Assembly: GCA_009784565.1 (NCBI GenBank)
Contig: WRBL01000017.1
Location: 1-37,752 of the forward strand
Direction: 5' to 3'
Source of the DNA: Streptosporangiales bacterium
GTDB taxonomy: Bacteria; Actinomycetota; Actinomycetes; Streptosporangiales; Streptosporangiaceae
Length of the DNA: 37,752 nucleotides
The notes under the pieces are model-generated. The model saw only the letters and a program-made list of their open reading frames with translations. It did not search any database and had not been told where the DNA came from. The position numbers and the translations under genes were made by a program. Below, piece after piece: positions 1-7,827 of this stretch. Numbering within the stretch: position 1 is the stretch's first letter; every line of letters begins with the position of its first letter.

Positions 1-29
1 ACGGGTCTTGGAAGCGTGAAGAACTCCCA

Positions 30-2876
30 TTATCCCAGTTCAGAGGGCACCTTTTCATTTAATTGCCGGCATAGTCGAGAATTTTTGCCGGTGGATCCAG
101 GCTCAGCGCCGCGCACATCGCGACCGCGACCGATTAGCACGCTCTTCAGACGCTCGTGTTGAGCCAAGGGCGAGAGGTCAGTTCCCGGCGGAATGTGATC
201 AATGTATAGACGCTCTAGATCCAGCAAATTCCTGAGGGGCGTCAAGTCATTGATTCCATCGCACCTGTGGAGATACAACCAGCGAACGTTTGGCACGGCA
301 TCAACCAGAGAGGTCAGCGCCGCGGCATCAAGCCTGGAGCCGGTCAGACCAAGTTCCCGCAGTGAAGCGGAATGAACGGAGAGGATGCTCCAGTCATTGA
401 GGCCGACTACATGCACCCTCAGACTCCAAAGCGGCGGCACCTTGTTCAAAAGGGCGAACTGGGCGGGCAGATGAACCTCAAAACTCTTTCTGGACCACCC
501 CGGCATAGCGCTTATCACTCGCTCGGCATACTCATCAGGATCAAAATACGCCCAGGCAAGGTTGAGTTCGTCCTGAACCTCTCTACGCTCATCAGACGCA
601 TAGCCTTGCAGCAGGTTCAGGGCGTCCGGTCCGTTAATCAGCCAGGCCGTCCGGACGGTCGCCGCTGCCGCGTATCCCGGCAGCCGCTCCAAGCTCGCGG
701 GCAGTCTCCGCAGCACGGGCTCCCCGAGTGCGGCTAGCGAGCTAGCCTCGTCCGCGTCTTTCACCGGGAAGAGCCCGTCCAGGCACTCATCCAGCGCCTC
801 CTGCAGGTCGCCGGAAACGGCTGGGAGGGTCTCCATGCACCCTACGGCCAGCAGCTTCAGCTGGCGCGCCCGCTCTGGAGCGATGCGCTCCCTCGTCCGG
901 CCCAGGATTCCTTGGATGAGGTCCCGCCGCTGGGTCTCGTTGGCGTGGCCGATCGCCATGATGATGACTTCGCGCCAGTGGTCGAGGTCCGCAGCTTGGA
1001 CCAGGAGGTTCATCGTGTCGAGATCGGCGGCCCGTTCGGCCGTCAGGTACTCCTGGATCGTACGGTGCACGAAGTCGATCTCGTCGGGAACCGGCTCGTG
1101 GATAATCCCGCTTCTCTGAAGCAGCGCCTCGAGCGCTTCTTCTCCCGTGGCTTTGACGTACGCCATGGATTCCAGCCGCTCGGCCAGCAGCCGCTGGGCC
1201 GTTGACCGCGACAGCTCCACGAGATCATTGGTGGACAGGTGCCAGGCCAGATCCCGCAATAGCCGCCGTTTCTGTTTGCGTTCGAGCCGGACAACCTTCG
1301 CGCTGGGAATATCGCGCTTGGCGTCGCGGGTCTCCAGCAGCATGTCGATCACGTCGGCATACAGCCCCATCCTGTCCCGGGGCAGCGAATCGCGGTCCAG
1401 GTTGAGCGCGCACAGCATGGCGGCCAGCAGCGGCGTGGTAGCCAGGGCCCGCAAATGCGCCGTTGCCTCCAGCCGGGCCAGCAGCCGTGCTTCGTAACCA
1501 GGAAGCCGCTCAGGCGGGCAGGGCAGGTCGCCGCTGTCCCGAATCGCCATGTGCCAGTGCCGGATGAGCTCAGCCAGGTCCCCCGGCGTGAGCGGTTCAA
1601 GGAACGCGGACTGGAACTCTTCCGCTCCGAGCCAGCCCGCCGCGACCGCCGCGGGACGAGATGTAACCACGACGCGGGCCCTGGGATAGGTGTCAGTCAG
1701 GTTCCGGAGCCAGCTCCGCACCTTCTCCCGCTGTGCCTCGACAATCTCATCGATGCCATCGATGAGCAACATGGCCCGGCCCGACTCCAGACATCGGTGA
1801 GCCCAGGCGTCCGGCGTGATGGCACCCAACGCCGGAGCTACGTCGTCAATGAACTCGTCCGAGCGGGGCAGCGGCCGATCCGTATAACTGCGGAGCTTGA
1901 TCAAGAACGGCACAGACCCATTGAGCGAGGTCAGCGCACCGCTAAAAAGACCCCGGGCGGCCGTGATAGCGAGCCACCGCAGCAGCGTGCTCTTGCCGCT
2001 GCCCGCTTCGCCCCTGATGAGCATGAGGCGGTGTTCTGCCAGGGCGTTCTCGGCCCGAGCGGTACCACGGTAGGAGCGTTCATCACTCCACTCACTCGTG
2101 GAAGCCAACCAACTTGGCGACTTGCCCGGGTTCTCGTTGGTGACGTTAAGGCTAATGTAGGCGACGCTGAGCGTGGTTCGCGGCCGGGTGAGCCGGTCGA
2201 AGCGCACACCGAACAGTTCCAGCCGGTCCAGTTCCGCGCTGACCCTCTCCAGGTATCTCCGGGTAAATTCCCCATCAAGAGATTCCCCCTGGGGCGCGTC
2301 CAGGGTCCGAACCGGTAGGCGGCTCAGGATCTCGTCCAGTGATGCAATGGCCCTAGTCAGCCGGGCCAGAGACTCACCAGCCGCCCGTTCGGCAAACTCG
2401 GGCAGATGCTTCAGGATGTGGGCAAGGCAGTCGCAGCACGCAGCCACGGCCACCGTGTACAGCCGGGCGCCGGACTCGCCCAGTTCTCTTTCCGCGTCCC
2501 ATCGGGGCAGCGCCGCGCGTACCCGCTCCGCCAGCCGTAGCGGGTCAACATCGTCAGCGAACAGCTTCTCATCCGAGAAATCCGCCTGGTTGAGGGTCGC
2601 CGCCACCGCGCGCAGGGCTGCCTCGCGGTCATTGTCTGTCAGCCCGCGCAGTTCCGTGCGAATGTACGGGCGTAGATGCTCGGCCACCGAGGCAATGAGG
2701 TCATCGAACTTGCTTTGGGCTTTCCGTTGCATGATCTCGTCGGGGAAGCCGACCTTGATCAGGTCGATCAGGTCCGCCCCCGCCGCCGCTCGAGCGGACC
2801 GGGACTCCAACCACTTGCTGGCAGCGATCTTCGCTACCGCCTTCCCGGCGCCCAGCGCCGCAGCCTCAACGCTCAC
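30..2876 (-). CDS. NACHT-domain STAND NTPase (bacterial NLR-like), LRR-like C-terminus
   Basis: 948 aa, GTG start at 2876. Seen: an all-helical N-terminal region (about residues 1-230) of the kind fused to NACHT in actinobacteria (NNH-type; subtype not assigned). A NACHT NTPase core follows with Walker A GEAGSGKST (289-297) and Walker B MLLIDGIDE (369-377, with the small residue and second acidic residue typical of NACHT). A helical middle comes next, and from about residue 840 several leucine-rich-repeat-like segments (LRELGL, VRWLYLHRC, LERLYID, LKSVLI). Known: such NLR-like proteins are signal-transducing NTPases and several confer phage defence (bNACHT proteins). Inferred: ligand sensing by the C-terminus and oligomerisation through NACHT. 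No separate effector gene lies next to it on the left within the window. Good coding continuity, no frameshift. No strong ribosome binding site is visible, so the exact start is less certain than the family. Confidence 0.9.
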   Translation of the reverse strand: MSVEAAALGAGKAVAKIAASKWLESRSARAAAGADLIDLIKVGFPDEIMQRKAQSKFDDLIASVAEHLRPYIRTELRGLTDNDREAALRAVAATLNQADFSDEKLFADDVDPLRLAERVRAALPRWDAERELGESGARLYTVAVAACCDCLAHILKHLPEFAERAAGESLARLTRAIASLDEILSRLPVRTLDAPQGESLDGEFTRRYLERVSAELDRLELFGVRFDRLTRPRTTLSVAYISLNVTNENPGKSPSWLASTSEWSDERSYRGTARAENALAEHRLMLIRGEAGSGKSTLLRWLAITAARGLFSGALTSLNGSVPFLIKLRSYTDRPLPRSDEFIDDVAPALGAITPDAWAHRCLESGRAMLLIDGIDEIVEAQREKVRSWLRNLTDTYPRARVVVTSRPAAVAAGWLGAEEFQSAFLEPLTPGDLAELIRHWHMAIRDSGDLPCPPERLPGYEARLLARLEATAHLRALATTPLLAAMLCALNLDRDSLPRDRMGLYADVIDMLLETRDAKRDIPSAKVVRLERKQKRRLLRDLAWHLSTNDLVELSRSTAQRLLAERLESMAYVKATGEEALEALLQRSGIIHEPVPDEIDFVHRTIQEYLTAERAADLDTMNLLVQAADLDHWREVIIMAIGHANETQRRDLIQGILGRTRERIAPERARQLKLLAVGCMETLPAVSGDLQEALDECLDGLFPVKDADEASSLAALGEPVLRRLPASLERLPGYAAAATVRTAWLINGPDALNLLQGYASDERREVQDELNLAWAYFDPDEYAERVISAMPGWSRKSFEVHLPAQFALLNKVPPLWSLRVHVVGLNDWSILSVHSASLRELGLTGSRLDAAALTSLVDAVPNVRWLYLHRCDGINDLTPLRNLLDLERLYIDHIPPGTDLSPLAQHERLKSVLIGRGRDVRGAEPGSTGKNSRLCRQLNEKVPSELG

Positions 2877-2992
2877 AATCTCACGCTATGACGGATCAGG
2901 CTCTCATAGCAGCCATGAGCGCTCTCTAGTGATCGCCCGACATGAGGATACCGTCGCGTGTGGGGAACATGTTTTCATGTAACTCACTAGAT

Positions 2993-3005
2993 CTTGAAGT
3001 TCAAG
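2993..3005. promoter_or_regulatory. 13-bp inverted repeat upstream of the NACHT gene
   Basis: CTTGAA-G-TTCAAG is a perfect 6-bp inverted repeat with a one-base centre, in an AT-rich stretch about 120 bp upstream of the leftward NACHT gene. On the leftward strand its TTGAAC half could serve as a -35 box, with TACATG (2976-2981) 17 bp downstream as a weak -10. It also lies close to the broken transposon remnant, so it could instead be part of an old element end. The rest of the 2877-3090 interval shows no gene. Confidence 0.3.
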
Positions 3006-3100
3006 CTAATTTTTAGCGAGATAGTCCAGTGGTGCCGCAGGGGGTGGCGAGATGATCACGGGCATGAGAACTGCAGCGCAGGCGGGCCGGGTCCCTCCCT

Positions 3101-3559
3101 GTCGGCCTCGCCCGGACCTACGGGCACGTGGTCATCGAGGACCTCGACATCGCCGACATGAAGAAGAGCATGGGCCGCAAGGCGTTCCGCCGGTCCGTCT
3201 CCGACGCCGCCCTCGGCCAGATCCGCCCGCAACTGACCTACAAGATCCCCCAGAACGGCAGCACCCTCACGGTCGCGGACCGCTGGTTCGCCTCCAGCCA
3301 GATCCACCACGGCCACATCCTTCCCGAGGGCACCCCGTGCCGGCTCGAAGGAAAACACCGGATGGACAAGCACCTGACCTGCCCGACCACGGGGCAGGTA
3401 GTGGACCGCGACGAGAACGCCGCGAAGAACCTCCGCGACTGGCCGGGTCACGCCAGTCGGGGCCCAGTCCAAGGCCCCGGTCCCGCCCGTCAGCACTCCC
3501 CGCGGCAGCGCGGGGGACGGCGGCCCGGATCCCCGGCACGACCCGGGGAGCGCACGTAA
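3101..3559 (+). pseudogene. tnpB: TnpB (IS200/IS605-type OrfB) C-terminal remnant
   Basis: The translation reads from about 3101 into VVIEDLD (RuvC-II-like segment with the catalytic Glu), then a basic stretch GRKAFRRSVSDAALG, then LTVADRWFASSQ, a degenerate zinc-ribbon region, and VDRDENAAKNL (RuvC-III with its Asp). This is the last third of a TnpB/OrfB RNA-guided nuclease; full-length proteins are near 400 aa, so the RuvC-I Asp and the N-terminal domain are absent. Only single cysteines remain where two CxxC knuckles are typical (PCRL and TCPTTG); whether this is decay or a subfamily trait cannot be told here. No good start codon or ribosome site precedes it (GTG 3128 is the first in frame). 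The extreme C-terminus may be frameshifted. No TnpA is present, so it is a dead fragment. Confidence 0.85.
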
Positions 3560-3609
3560 GAGCAGGCGCACCCCGCGCCCGGCCGAGCGCAGAGAGACCA
3601 GAACCAACA

Positions 3610-3645
3610 CCGCCACCCGTGGCGGCAGCGGAACCCCGCAAGGGG
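3610..3645 (+). ncRNA. Two stable hairpins 3' of tnpB: possible end of omega-RNA / IS right end
   Basis: Hairpin 1 (3610-3625) pairs CCGCCAC with GTGGCGG. Hairpin 2 (3634-3645) pairs CCCC with GGGG around a GCAA tetraloop (GNRA type). In IS605-type elements the guide-RNA scaffold overlaps the 3' end of tnpB and ends at the element's right end, so these hairpins sit where an omega-RNA scaffold and subterminal structure are expected. The right end itself probably lies between 3646 and 3685, where the interrupted MFS gene resumes. The assignment rests on position and structure only. Confidence 0.35.
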
Positions 3646-3685
3646 ACGTGCCGCGACGACCACTATTGATCACCACGACACAACG

Positions 3686-3916
3686 GTTGAACGCCATCGC
3701 GGCGAGCGCGCCGATGCCCGTCACGATCCCCAGGCCGAGTGCCTTGCCGGGCGCCCCGGCGGCCTGCTCGATCATCCGGGGCAGGAGGTTCTGGATCGGC
3801 GCGATGAGCGCCACGTTGCTGCCGAAGGCGAGCAGCAGCGCGATGACGAAGGGCCGGTTCAGCCCCGGCGCAGCCGGGTGCGCGGTCTCCGGCAATGCGG
3901 TCTCCGGGCCGGACAT
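3686..3916 (-). pseudogene. MFS transporter, N-terminal fragment truncated by the tnpB element
   Basis: ATG at 3916 with a good ribosome site (GAGGT, 6 nt upstream). The first 77 residues hold a short polar leader, one clear membrane helix (about 22-45, VIALLLAFGSNVALIAPI) and the start of a second (63-75, IVTGIGALAAMAF). They read as the beginning of a major facilitator permease, breaking off just before the cytoplasmic motif-A loop (usually FNP...SDR). From 3685 leftwards the frame runs into transposon-derived sequence and nothing membrane-like follows. The remaining ten or so helices are not found on the far side of the element, where the NACHT gene lies, so the insertion was accompanied or followed by deletion. 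The product is certainly non-functional as a transporter. Confidence 0.75.
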
Positions 3917-4019
3917 CCGTTACCTCGATTGCGTGCTAGTGGTTAATTCTGAACGCTATCACCGGCTTCTACGCATTATTTCAACGAGCGGCCGGGTCGC
4001 CCAGCCTGTTATCCAGGTG

Positions 4020-4454
4020 TTACGACTGTCGCAGCAGCTTCCGGAACTCGGCGTCGACGTCGATGTGGCGGTTCTCCCGGCCGGCCGGGACGAGGGCGTA
4101 GGAGTCGTGGAGGAAAGCGGAGACCTCGCGGAGCGGCGCTTCGAAGTTCGCGTGGCCGGCCGAGGAGGAGAGCTCGATGTTGAGCACCATGCCGGGAAGC
4201 CCGCCCTGGGACCGGACCGACGGCCAGACCCGGACGTCGCCGAGACCGTGCTCGCGCTCCAGGCCCGCCAGGAGCAGTTCTCGCGCGAAGACCCATTCTA
4301 CCGGCTCGTCCAGGCCGACGTGAAGAGAAAGGCATACCGCGTACGGGTCGGTCTTGGAGTAGGAAAGGCCCGCGACCAGCGGGACGACCACGTCTTCCGG
4401 CGGGACGAAGAGCGAGATCCCGAGTTCCGCCGACACCGTGCTGCTGCTGTTCAT
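4020..4454 (-). CDS. SsgA/SsgB-family sporulation and cell division protein
   Basis: 144 aa from ATG 4454; this start puts the family's conserved beginning (TVSAELGISLFVP) near the N-terminus. In-frame starts up to 4538 would add a non-conserved leader. Seen: DPYAV (36-40), the hallmark VEWVFARELL (52-61), DVRVWPS (73-79), a beta-rich middle and the terminal PAGRENRHIDVD (123-134). These are diagnostic of SsgA-like proteins (SALPs). Known: this actinomycete-specific family controls septum placement and peptidoglycan processing in sporulation; SsgB recruits FtsZ. Inferred: a SALP of SsgB length, consistent with a sporulating mycelial host. Which SALP (SsgA to SsgG) is not resolved. It stands alone, facing left, with a long AT-containing upstream region. 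Confidence 0.92.
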   Translation of the reverse strand: MNSSSTVSAELGISLFVPPEDVVVPLVAGLSYSKTDPYAVCLSLHVGLDEPVEWVFARELLLAGLEREHGLGDVRVWPSVRSQGGLPGMVLNIELSSSAGHANFEAPLREVSAFLHDSYALVPAGRENRHIDVDAEFRKLLRQS

Positions 4455-4548
4455 CGCCTGCGCGACCTTTCCCCCTGGAGCCTTCCCGGTCCGACCCTGC
4501 ACCGGGAAGGAACGAGCGCCGCCCACACTACATTCCATTGCTTATATA

Positions 4549-4564
4549 AGTCGCTTATGCGACT
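4549..4564. promoter_or_regulatory. 16-bp inverted repeat in the ssgB-like / DUF427 divergent region
   Basis: AGTCGC-TTAT-GCGACT is a perfect 6-bp inverted repeat with a 4-bp spacer in the 296-bp gap between the leftward SsgB-like gene and the rightward DUF427 gene. It lies about 95 bp upstream of the SsgB-like start and inside the most AT-rich part of the gap, where a promoter is expected. It is operator-like; the binding protein is unknown. Confidence 0.4.
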
Positions 4565-4590
4565 GTCATCACATGAATCGCGCAGGACCG

Positions 4591-4611
4591 AGAATGCTAT
4601 TCTCATTTTCA
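4591..4611. promoter_or_regulatory. Weak Zur/Fur-like AT-rich box
   Basis: On the minus strand the site begins TGAAAATGAGAAT and ends GCATTCT, an imperfect inverted repeat (AATG...CATT halves). The first half matches the usual actinobacterial Zur/Fur half-site, the second half poorly. Neither neighbouring gene is a known zinc- or iron-responsive gene, so this is only a possible site. Confidence 0.18.
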
Positions 4612-4634
4612 GAAAGCCCCTCTTGGGAGGTGCC

Positions 4635-4754
4635 TTGACGCGCCTGCTCGAGCGCTTCCCTGCCGAGATCACCTCCGGATCAGCCGGGCCGCCCCGGGTT
4701 AGACTAGTGAGCGAACACATACTCCGTACTCAGGGAAGCGGGACCAGACCGTGA
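4635..4754 (+). CDS. Possible 39-aa leader ORF overlapping DUF427 start
   Basis: TTG start at 4635 with a strong GGGAGG four bases upstream, 39 codons, and a stop (TGA 4752-4754) overlapping the GTG start of the DUF427 gene as GTGA. The predicted peptide (TRLLERFPAEITSGS...) is basic and has no recognised domain. The ribosome site and the coupling overlap are the only support; it may simply be 5' untranslated sequence. Confidence 0.22.
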   Translation: MTRLLERFPAEITSGSAGPPRVRLVSEHILRTQGSGTRP

Positions 4755-5179
4755 CGCAGCCCCCGCCAGCAGCCGATCCCGGCACCGGCACCGTCCGTTC
4801 CGCGTGGGGCGGGCGGCCGGACTACCGGGTAGACCTGCTCGCCCGCACCAACGTCATGACGGCGCACCTGGGCGAGACCCGGCTGGCCAGCAGCGACGCG
4901 GCCCTGGTGGTGGACGAGCAGGATCACGGCCTGGTCGTGTACTTCCCGCCGGACGCCGTCGACTTCACCTGGCTGGAGCCGGTGGACCTGCGCACCGTCT
5001 GCCCGTTCAAGGGCCAGGCCGTCTACTGGAAGGCCGCCGGCGGCACGGCGGACTGGGTGGCGTGGAGCTATCCGGAGCCGTTCGGCCAGGTCGCGCGGCT
5101 GGCCGGGTACGTCGCGTTCGACCAGGACGCGGTGCGGGTGAGCATCGGCAAGGGCGTCTACACGGGAGTGCGGCCATGA
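4751..5179 (+). CDS. DUF427 domain protein
   Basis: 142 aa, GTG start. After about 30 variable residues it shows the DUF427 beta-barrel signature: a short strand with ASSDAALVVDE (46-56), YFPPDAVDF, then VCPFKGQAVYW (83-93) and AWSYPEP (104-110), ending AFDQDAVRVSIG. The family is small, soluble and of unknown enzymatic function. Its gene overlaps the following thioesterase by four bases (ATGA), so the two are very likely co-translated and functionally linked, probably in acyl-CoA metabolism (inference from the neighbour only). Confidence 0.88.
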   Translation: MTQPPPAADPGTGTVRSAWGGRPDYRVDLLARTNVMTAHLGETRLASSDAALVVDEQDHGLVVYFPPDAVDFTWLEPVDLRTVCPFKGQAVYWKAAGGTADWVAWSYPEPFGQVARLAGYVAFDQDAVRVSIGKGVYTGVRP

Positions 5180-6063
5180 CGGAATCGACGCTGAAGAACC
5201 TGATCGAGATCTTCGACGTGACGCCGGTGCCCGGGGACGGGTCCCGGTTCACCGGGGACAGCGACGGCGGCGAGCGGGACGTGGTGGACGGCAGCCAGAT
5301 CCTGGCGCAGTCCATCGTCGCCGCGGGAAAGGCGCTGCCCGGCCGCACCGCGCGCTCCGCGCACGCTCTGTTCGTCGGCGCCGCCCGGCCGGACCGGCCG
5401 CTGGAGTTCGCTGTGGCCCCCGTGCGGGCCGGGCGCTCGTTCGGCTCGGCGGTGGTCACGGTGGCGCAGGGCGACCGGACCTGCGTCACCGCCACCGTGC
5501 TGCTGGACAGCCCGCAGCCCGACGTGGTCCGCCACGACCGGCCGGCGGCGCAGCCGTCCGGGTACGTCTCGGGGAAGCCGTCGGCCGGCCCGGCCGCCGC
5601 GCGGACGGTGAGCATGCCGCTGCCCGGCCGGGAACTGCGGGTTGAGGACGTCACGGACCTCAACGGCCCCGACGAGGTCGGCCCGCCGGTCGTCGACGCG
5701 TGGCTGCGCTACGACATCGTGCCGGACCGGGACGACCTGCGGCGCGCGCTGCTGTCGCATTTCACCGGGCACCTGTCGATCTCCACGGCGTTCCGCGCGC
5801 ACGCCGGGATCGGCACGTCCCAGGCGCACCACACCGTGTCGACCGCCCCGATGGGAATCGGGGTCAGCTTCCACGACCCGGTGGGCTGGGACGGCTGGCT
5901 GCGCTACCACCATGAGAGCACCTTCGCCGGGGCGGGCATGGCCTACTCCCGCGGGCAGGTGCTGACCGAGGCCGGCCGGATCCTCGCGTCGTTCACCCAG
6001 GACTCGATGATCCGGGCCATCGACCCGGACGCGGCCTCGATGGCGGCGCGGGCGCGCCTGTAG
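5176..6063 (+). CDS. Acyl-CoA thioesterase, TesB-like double hotdog
   Basis: 295 aa, ATG at 5176 overlapping the DUF427 stop, with GGGAG 8 nt upstream. Two hotdog domains are visible: the first (about 10-115) with the TesB signature GRSFGSAVVTVAQGD (86-100), the second (about 170-290) with a substrate-loop region LSHFTGHLSISTAF and the terminal ILASFTQDSMIR. The Gln of the last motif corresponds to the catalytic Gln of E. coli TesB, but the position of the triad Asp (usually SD before the central helix) appears to read FT/G here. Expected reaction: hydrolysis of medium- or long-chain acyl-CoA to free acid and CoA in the cytoplasm. The missing Asp makes activity or specificity uncertain. The gene ends 13 bp from the convergent SDR gene. 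Confidence 0.87.
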   Translation: MTESTLKNLIEIFDVTPVPGDGSRFTGDSDGGERDVVDGSQILAQSIVAAGKALPGRTARSAHALFVGAARPDRPLEFAVAPVRAGRSFGSAVVTVAQGDRTCVTATVLLDSPQPDVVRHDRPAAQPSGYVSGKPSAGPAAARTVSMPLPGRELRVEDVTDLNGPDEVGPPVVDAWLRYDIVPDRDDLRRALLSHFTGHLSISTAFRAHAGIGTSQAHHTVSTAPMGIGVSFHDPVGWDGWLRYHHESTFAGAGMAYSRGQVLTEAGRILASFTQDSMIRAIDPDAASMAARARL

Positions 6064-6076
6064 CCCGGGAACGGGT

Positions 6077-6784
6077 TCACCAGCGATTCGGGCCGCGGGC
6101 GGAGACGAACGTGCCGGTCGGGCCGTCGGCCCCGGCCCGCGCCAGCTCCACGATGATCGCGGCGCCCTCCTCGACGGTCTGGATGCCGGTGCCGCCGTTG
6201 AGGTCGGTGCTGGTGTAGCCGGGGTCGGCGGAGTTGACCCGGATGCCGGGAAAGGCCTTGGCGTACTGGATGGTGAGCGCGTTGACGGCCGCCTTGGACG
6301 CCGGGTAGCTGAGCCCGGAGTAGAAGTGCGTGTAGCTGCCGGGATCGCTCATGTCGGCCAGCGACCCGAGGCCGCTGGACACGTTGACGATGACCGGCGC
6401 GGACGACTTGCGCAGCAGCGGCAGGAAGGCGGCGGTCACGCGGACCGGGCCGAAGACGTTGGTCTCGAAGGTCTCCCGGAACGAGCCGGCGCTCTCGTCG
6501 GCCGGCGTGGGGACCGCGTTGTCGGCCAGGCGCGGTTCGATGCCGGCGTTGTTGACGAGAACGTCGAGGCCGCCGCCGGCCTCGACCCGGGTGACGGCGT
6601 CGGCGACGGAGGCGTCGTCGGTCACGTCGAGCCGCACGAAGCGGCCGCCGAGTTCCGCGGCGGCCGCGCGGCCCCGGGTCTCGTCGCGGGCGCCGATGTA
6701 GACGGTGTGCCCGGCGGCGATGAGCTGGCGGGCGGTCTCCTTGCCGAGGCCCTTGTTGGCCCCGGTGATCAGTGTGGTGGTCAT
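6077..6784 (-). CDS. SDR-family NAD(P)-dependent oxidoreductase
   Basis: 235 aa classical short-chain dehydrogenase. Seen: the cofactor motif TGANKGLG (7-14), LDVTD (52-56), NNAG (78-81), catalytic Ser in NVSSG (134-138), Tyr160 and Lys164 (YPASK), and ADPGYTSTDLN after the active site. ARDE after the second strand (Arg32) suggests NADPH preference. Substrate unknown. Its start faces the XRE regulator across 83 bp, a common actinobacterial pairing in which the MmyB-type regulator controls the adjacent oxidoreductase; this relation is inferred. Immediately upstream only a short GAAGG lies close to the ATG. Confidence 0.93.
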   Translation of the reverse strand: MTTTLITGANKGLGKETARQLIAAGHTVYIGARDETRGRAAAAELGGRFVRLDVTDDASVADAVTRVEAGGGLDVLVNNAGIEPRLADNAVPTPADESAGSFRETFETNVFGPVRVTAAFLPLLRKSSAPVIVNVSSGLGSLADMSDPGSYTHFYSGLSYPASKAAVNALTIQYAKAFPGIRVNSADPGYTSTDLNGGTGIQTVEEGAAIIVELARAGADGPTGTFVSARGPNRW

Positions 6785-6867
6785 GCCTTCACGGTGCCCG
6801 GGATGCGCGCCGCGAGAAAGCGGTCCGGTTTTCGTAGGACTGGCAGGGCCACCACGGCCAGGAGACG

Positions 6868-7746
6868 GTGACGCACAATGGAATCATGGAGTCAGGGGAG
6901 TTCGGGCGGGCCATCCGCCGCTGGCGGGACCGTACCGCCCCGGAGGCGGTGGGCGTTCCGCCTGGCCGCCGGCGGCGCGCGTCCGGGCTGCGCCGCGAGG
7001 AGCTCGCCGGGCTGGCCGGGATCTCGGTCGACTACCTGACCCGGCTGGAGCAGGGCCGGGCGAATTCGCCGTCCGCGCAGGTGGTGGAGGCCCTCGCCCG
7101 CGCGCTTCGGCTTTCCGACGCCGAGCGGGAGCTGCTGTTCCGGCTCGCGGGCCTGGCCGCGCCGGGGCGTGACGTCGTCTCGGCCCGGATCACGCCGAGC
7201 GTGCAGCGGCTGCTGGACCGGCTGGCCCGCACCCCCGTCGCCGTGTACGACGCGGCGTGGAACCTGCTGGTCGCCAACGCGCCCTATGACGCGCTGATGG
7301 GCGAGACCACGTCGTGGCGCGGGATCGAGCGGAACGCGGTCTGGCGCAACCTGGCCGGGCCCGGTAGCCGCGCCGTGTCCACGCGGGAGGAACAGGCTTT
7401 GCTGGAGGCGCGTCTCGTCGGCGACCTGCGGATGACCGCGGCCCGCTATCCCTCCGATCGCGAGCTCCGGGGGCTCGTCGCCGGGCTCGCCGCGAGCAGC
7501 CCGCGGTTCGCGGGGCTGTGGGAGTCAGCCCAGGCCGGCTCCCCTCAGGATCACTCCCGGCACAAGGTCATCGATCATCCGGACGCCGGGCTCATCGCGC
7601 TGGACTGCGACATCCTCGCGGTGGCCGGCGAGGACCTGCGGATCATGGTCTACACGGCCGAACCGGGCACCGAGGACGCCGACCGGCTGGCGCTCGCCGT
7701 TGTCCTGGGAACGCAGTCCCTCAGGGACCAGGCCCGGCCCGCGTGA
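6868..7746 (+). CDS. XRE-family regulator with MmyB-like ligand-binding domain
   Basis: 292 aa from GTG 6868 (AGGAG three bases upstream, short spacing); ATG 6886 would give 286 aa and is equally compatible with the domain. Seen: a helix-turn-helix of XRE type (about 12-85, RRASGLRREELAGLAGISVDYLTRLEQGR) followed by the MmyB-like PAS-type sensor region (about 105-275) with TPVAVYDAAWNLLVANAPYDAL and MVYTAEPGTEDADRL. Known: such proteins are DNA-binding regulators in Streptomyces and relatives, usually divergent from an SDR gene they control and sensing a fatty-acid-like or redox ligand. The divergent SDR here fits. An imperfect repeat (CGAGAAA / TTTTCG, about 6812-6833) in the 83-bp gap could be its operator. 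Confidence 0.92.
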   Translation: MTHNGIMESGEFGRAIRRWRDRTAPEAVGVPPGRRRRASGLRREELAGLAGISVDYLTRLEQGRANSPSAQVVEALARALRLSDAERELLFRLAGLAAPGRDVVSARITPSVQRLLDRLARTPVAVYDAAWNLLVANAPYDALMGETTSWRGIERNAVWRNLAGPGSRAVSTREEQALLEARLVGDLRMTAARYPSDRELRGLVAGLAASSPRFAGLWESAQAGSPQDHSRHKVIDHPDAGLIALDCDILAVAGEDLRIMVYTAEPGTEDADRLALAVVLGTQSLRDQARPA

Positions 7747-7803
7747 GTCAGGCCGGGAGCCGCCAGATGCGCAGGATGGTGTCGGGTCGCGCCCGGCGCG
7801 GGG

Positions 7804-7827
7804 GGCGGATTCTTGCGAGGAACCGCC
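7804..7827 (+). terminator. Weak hairpin downstream of the XRE gene
   Basis: GGCGG(A)TTC pairs with GAACCGCC with one bulged A, loop TTGCGAG, about 58 bp after the XRE stop. No T-tract follows, so termination would be inefficient or factor-dependent. The remaining interval 7747-8005 (259 bp) shows no convincing gene. Confidence 0.25.
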
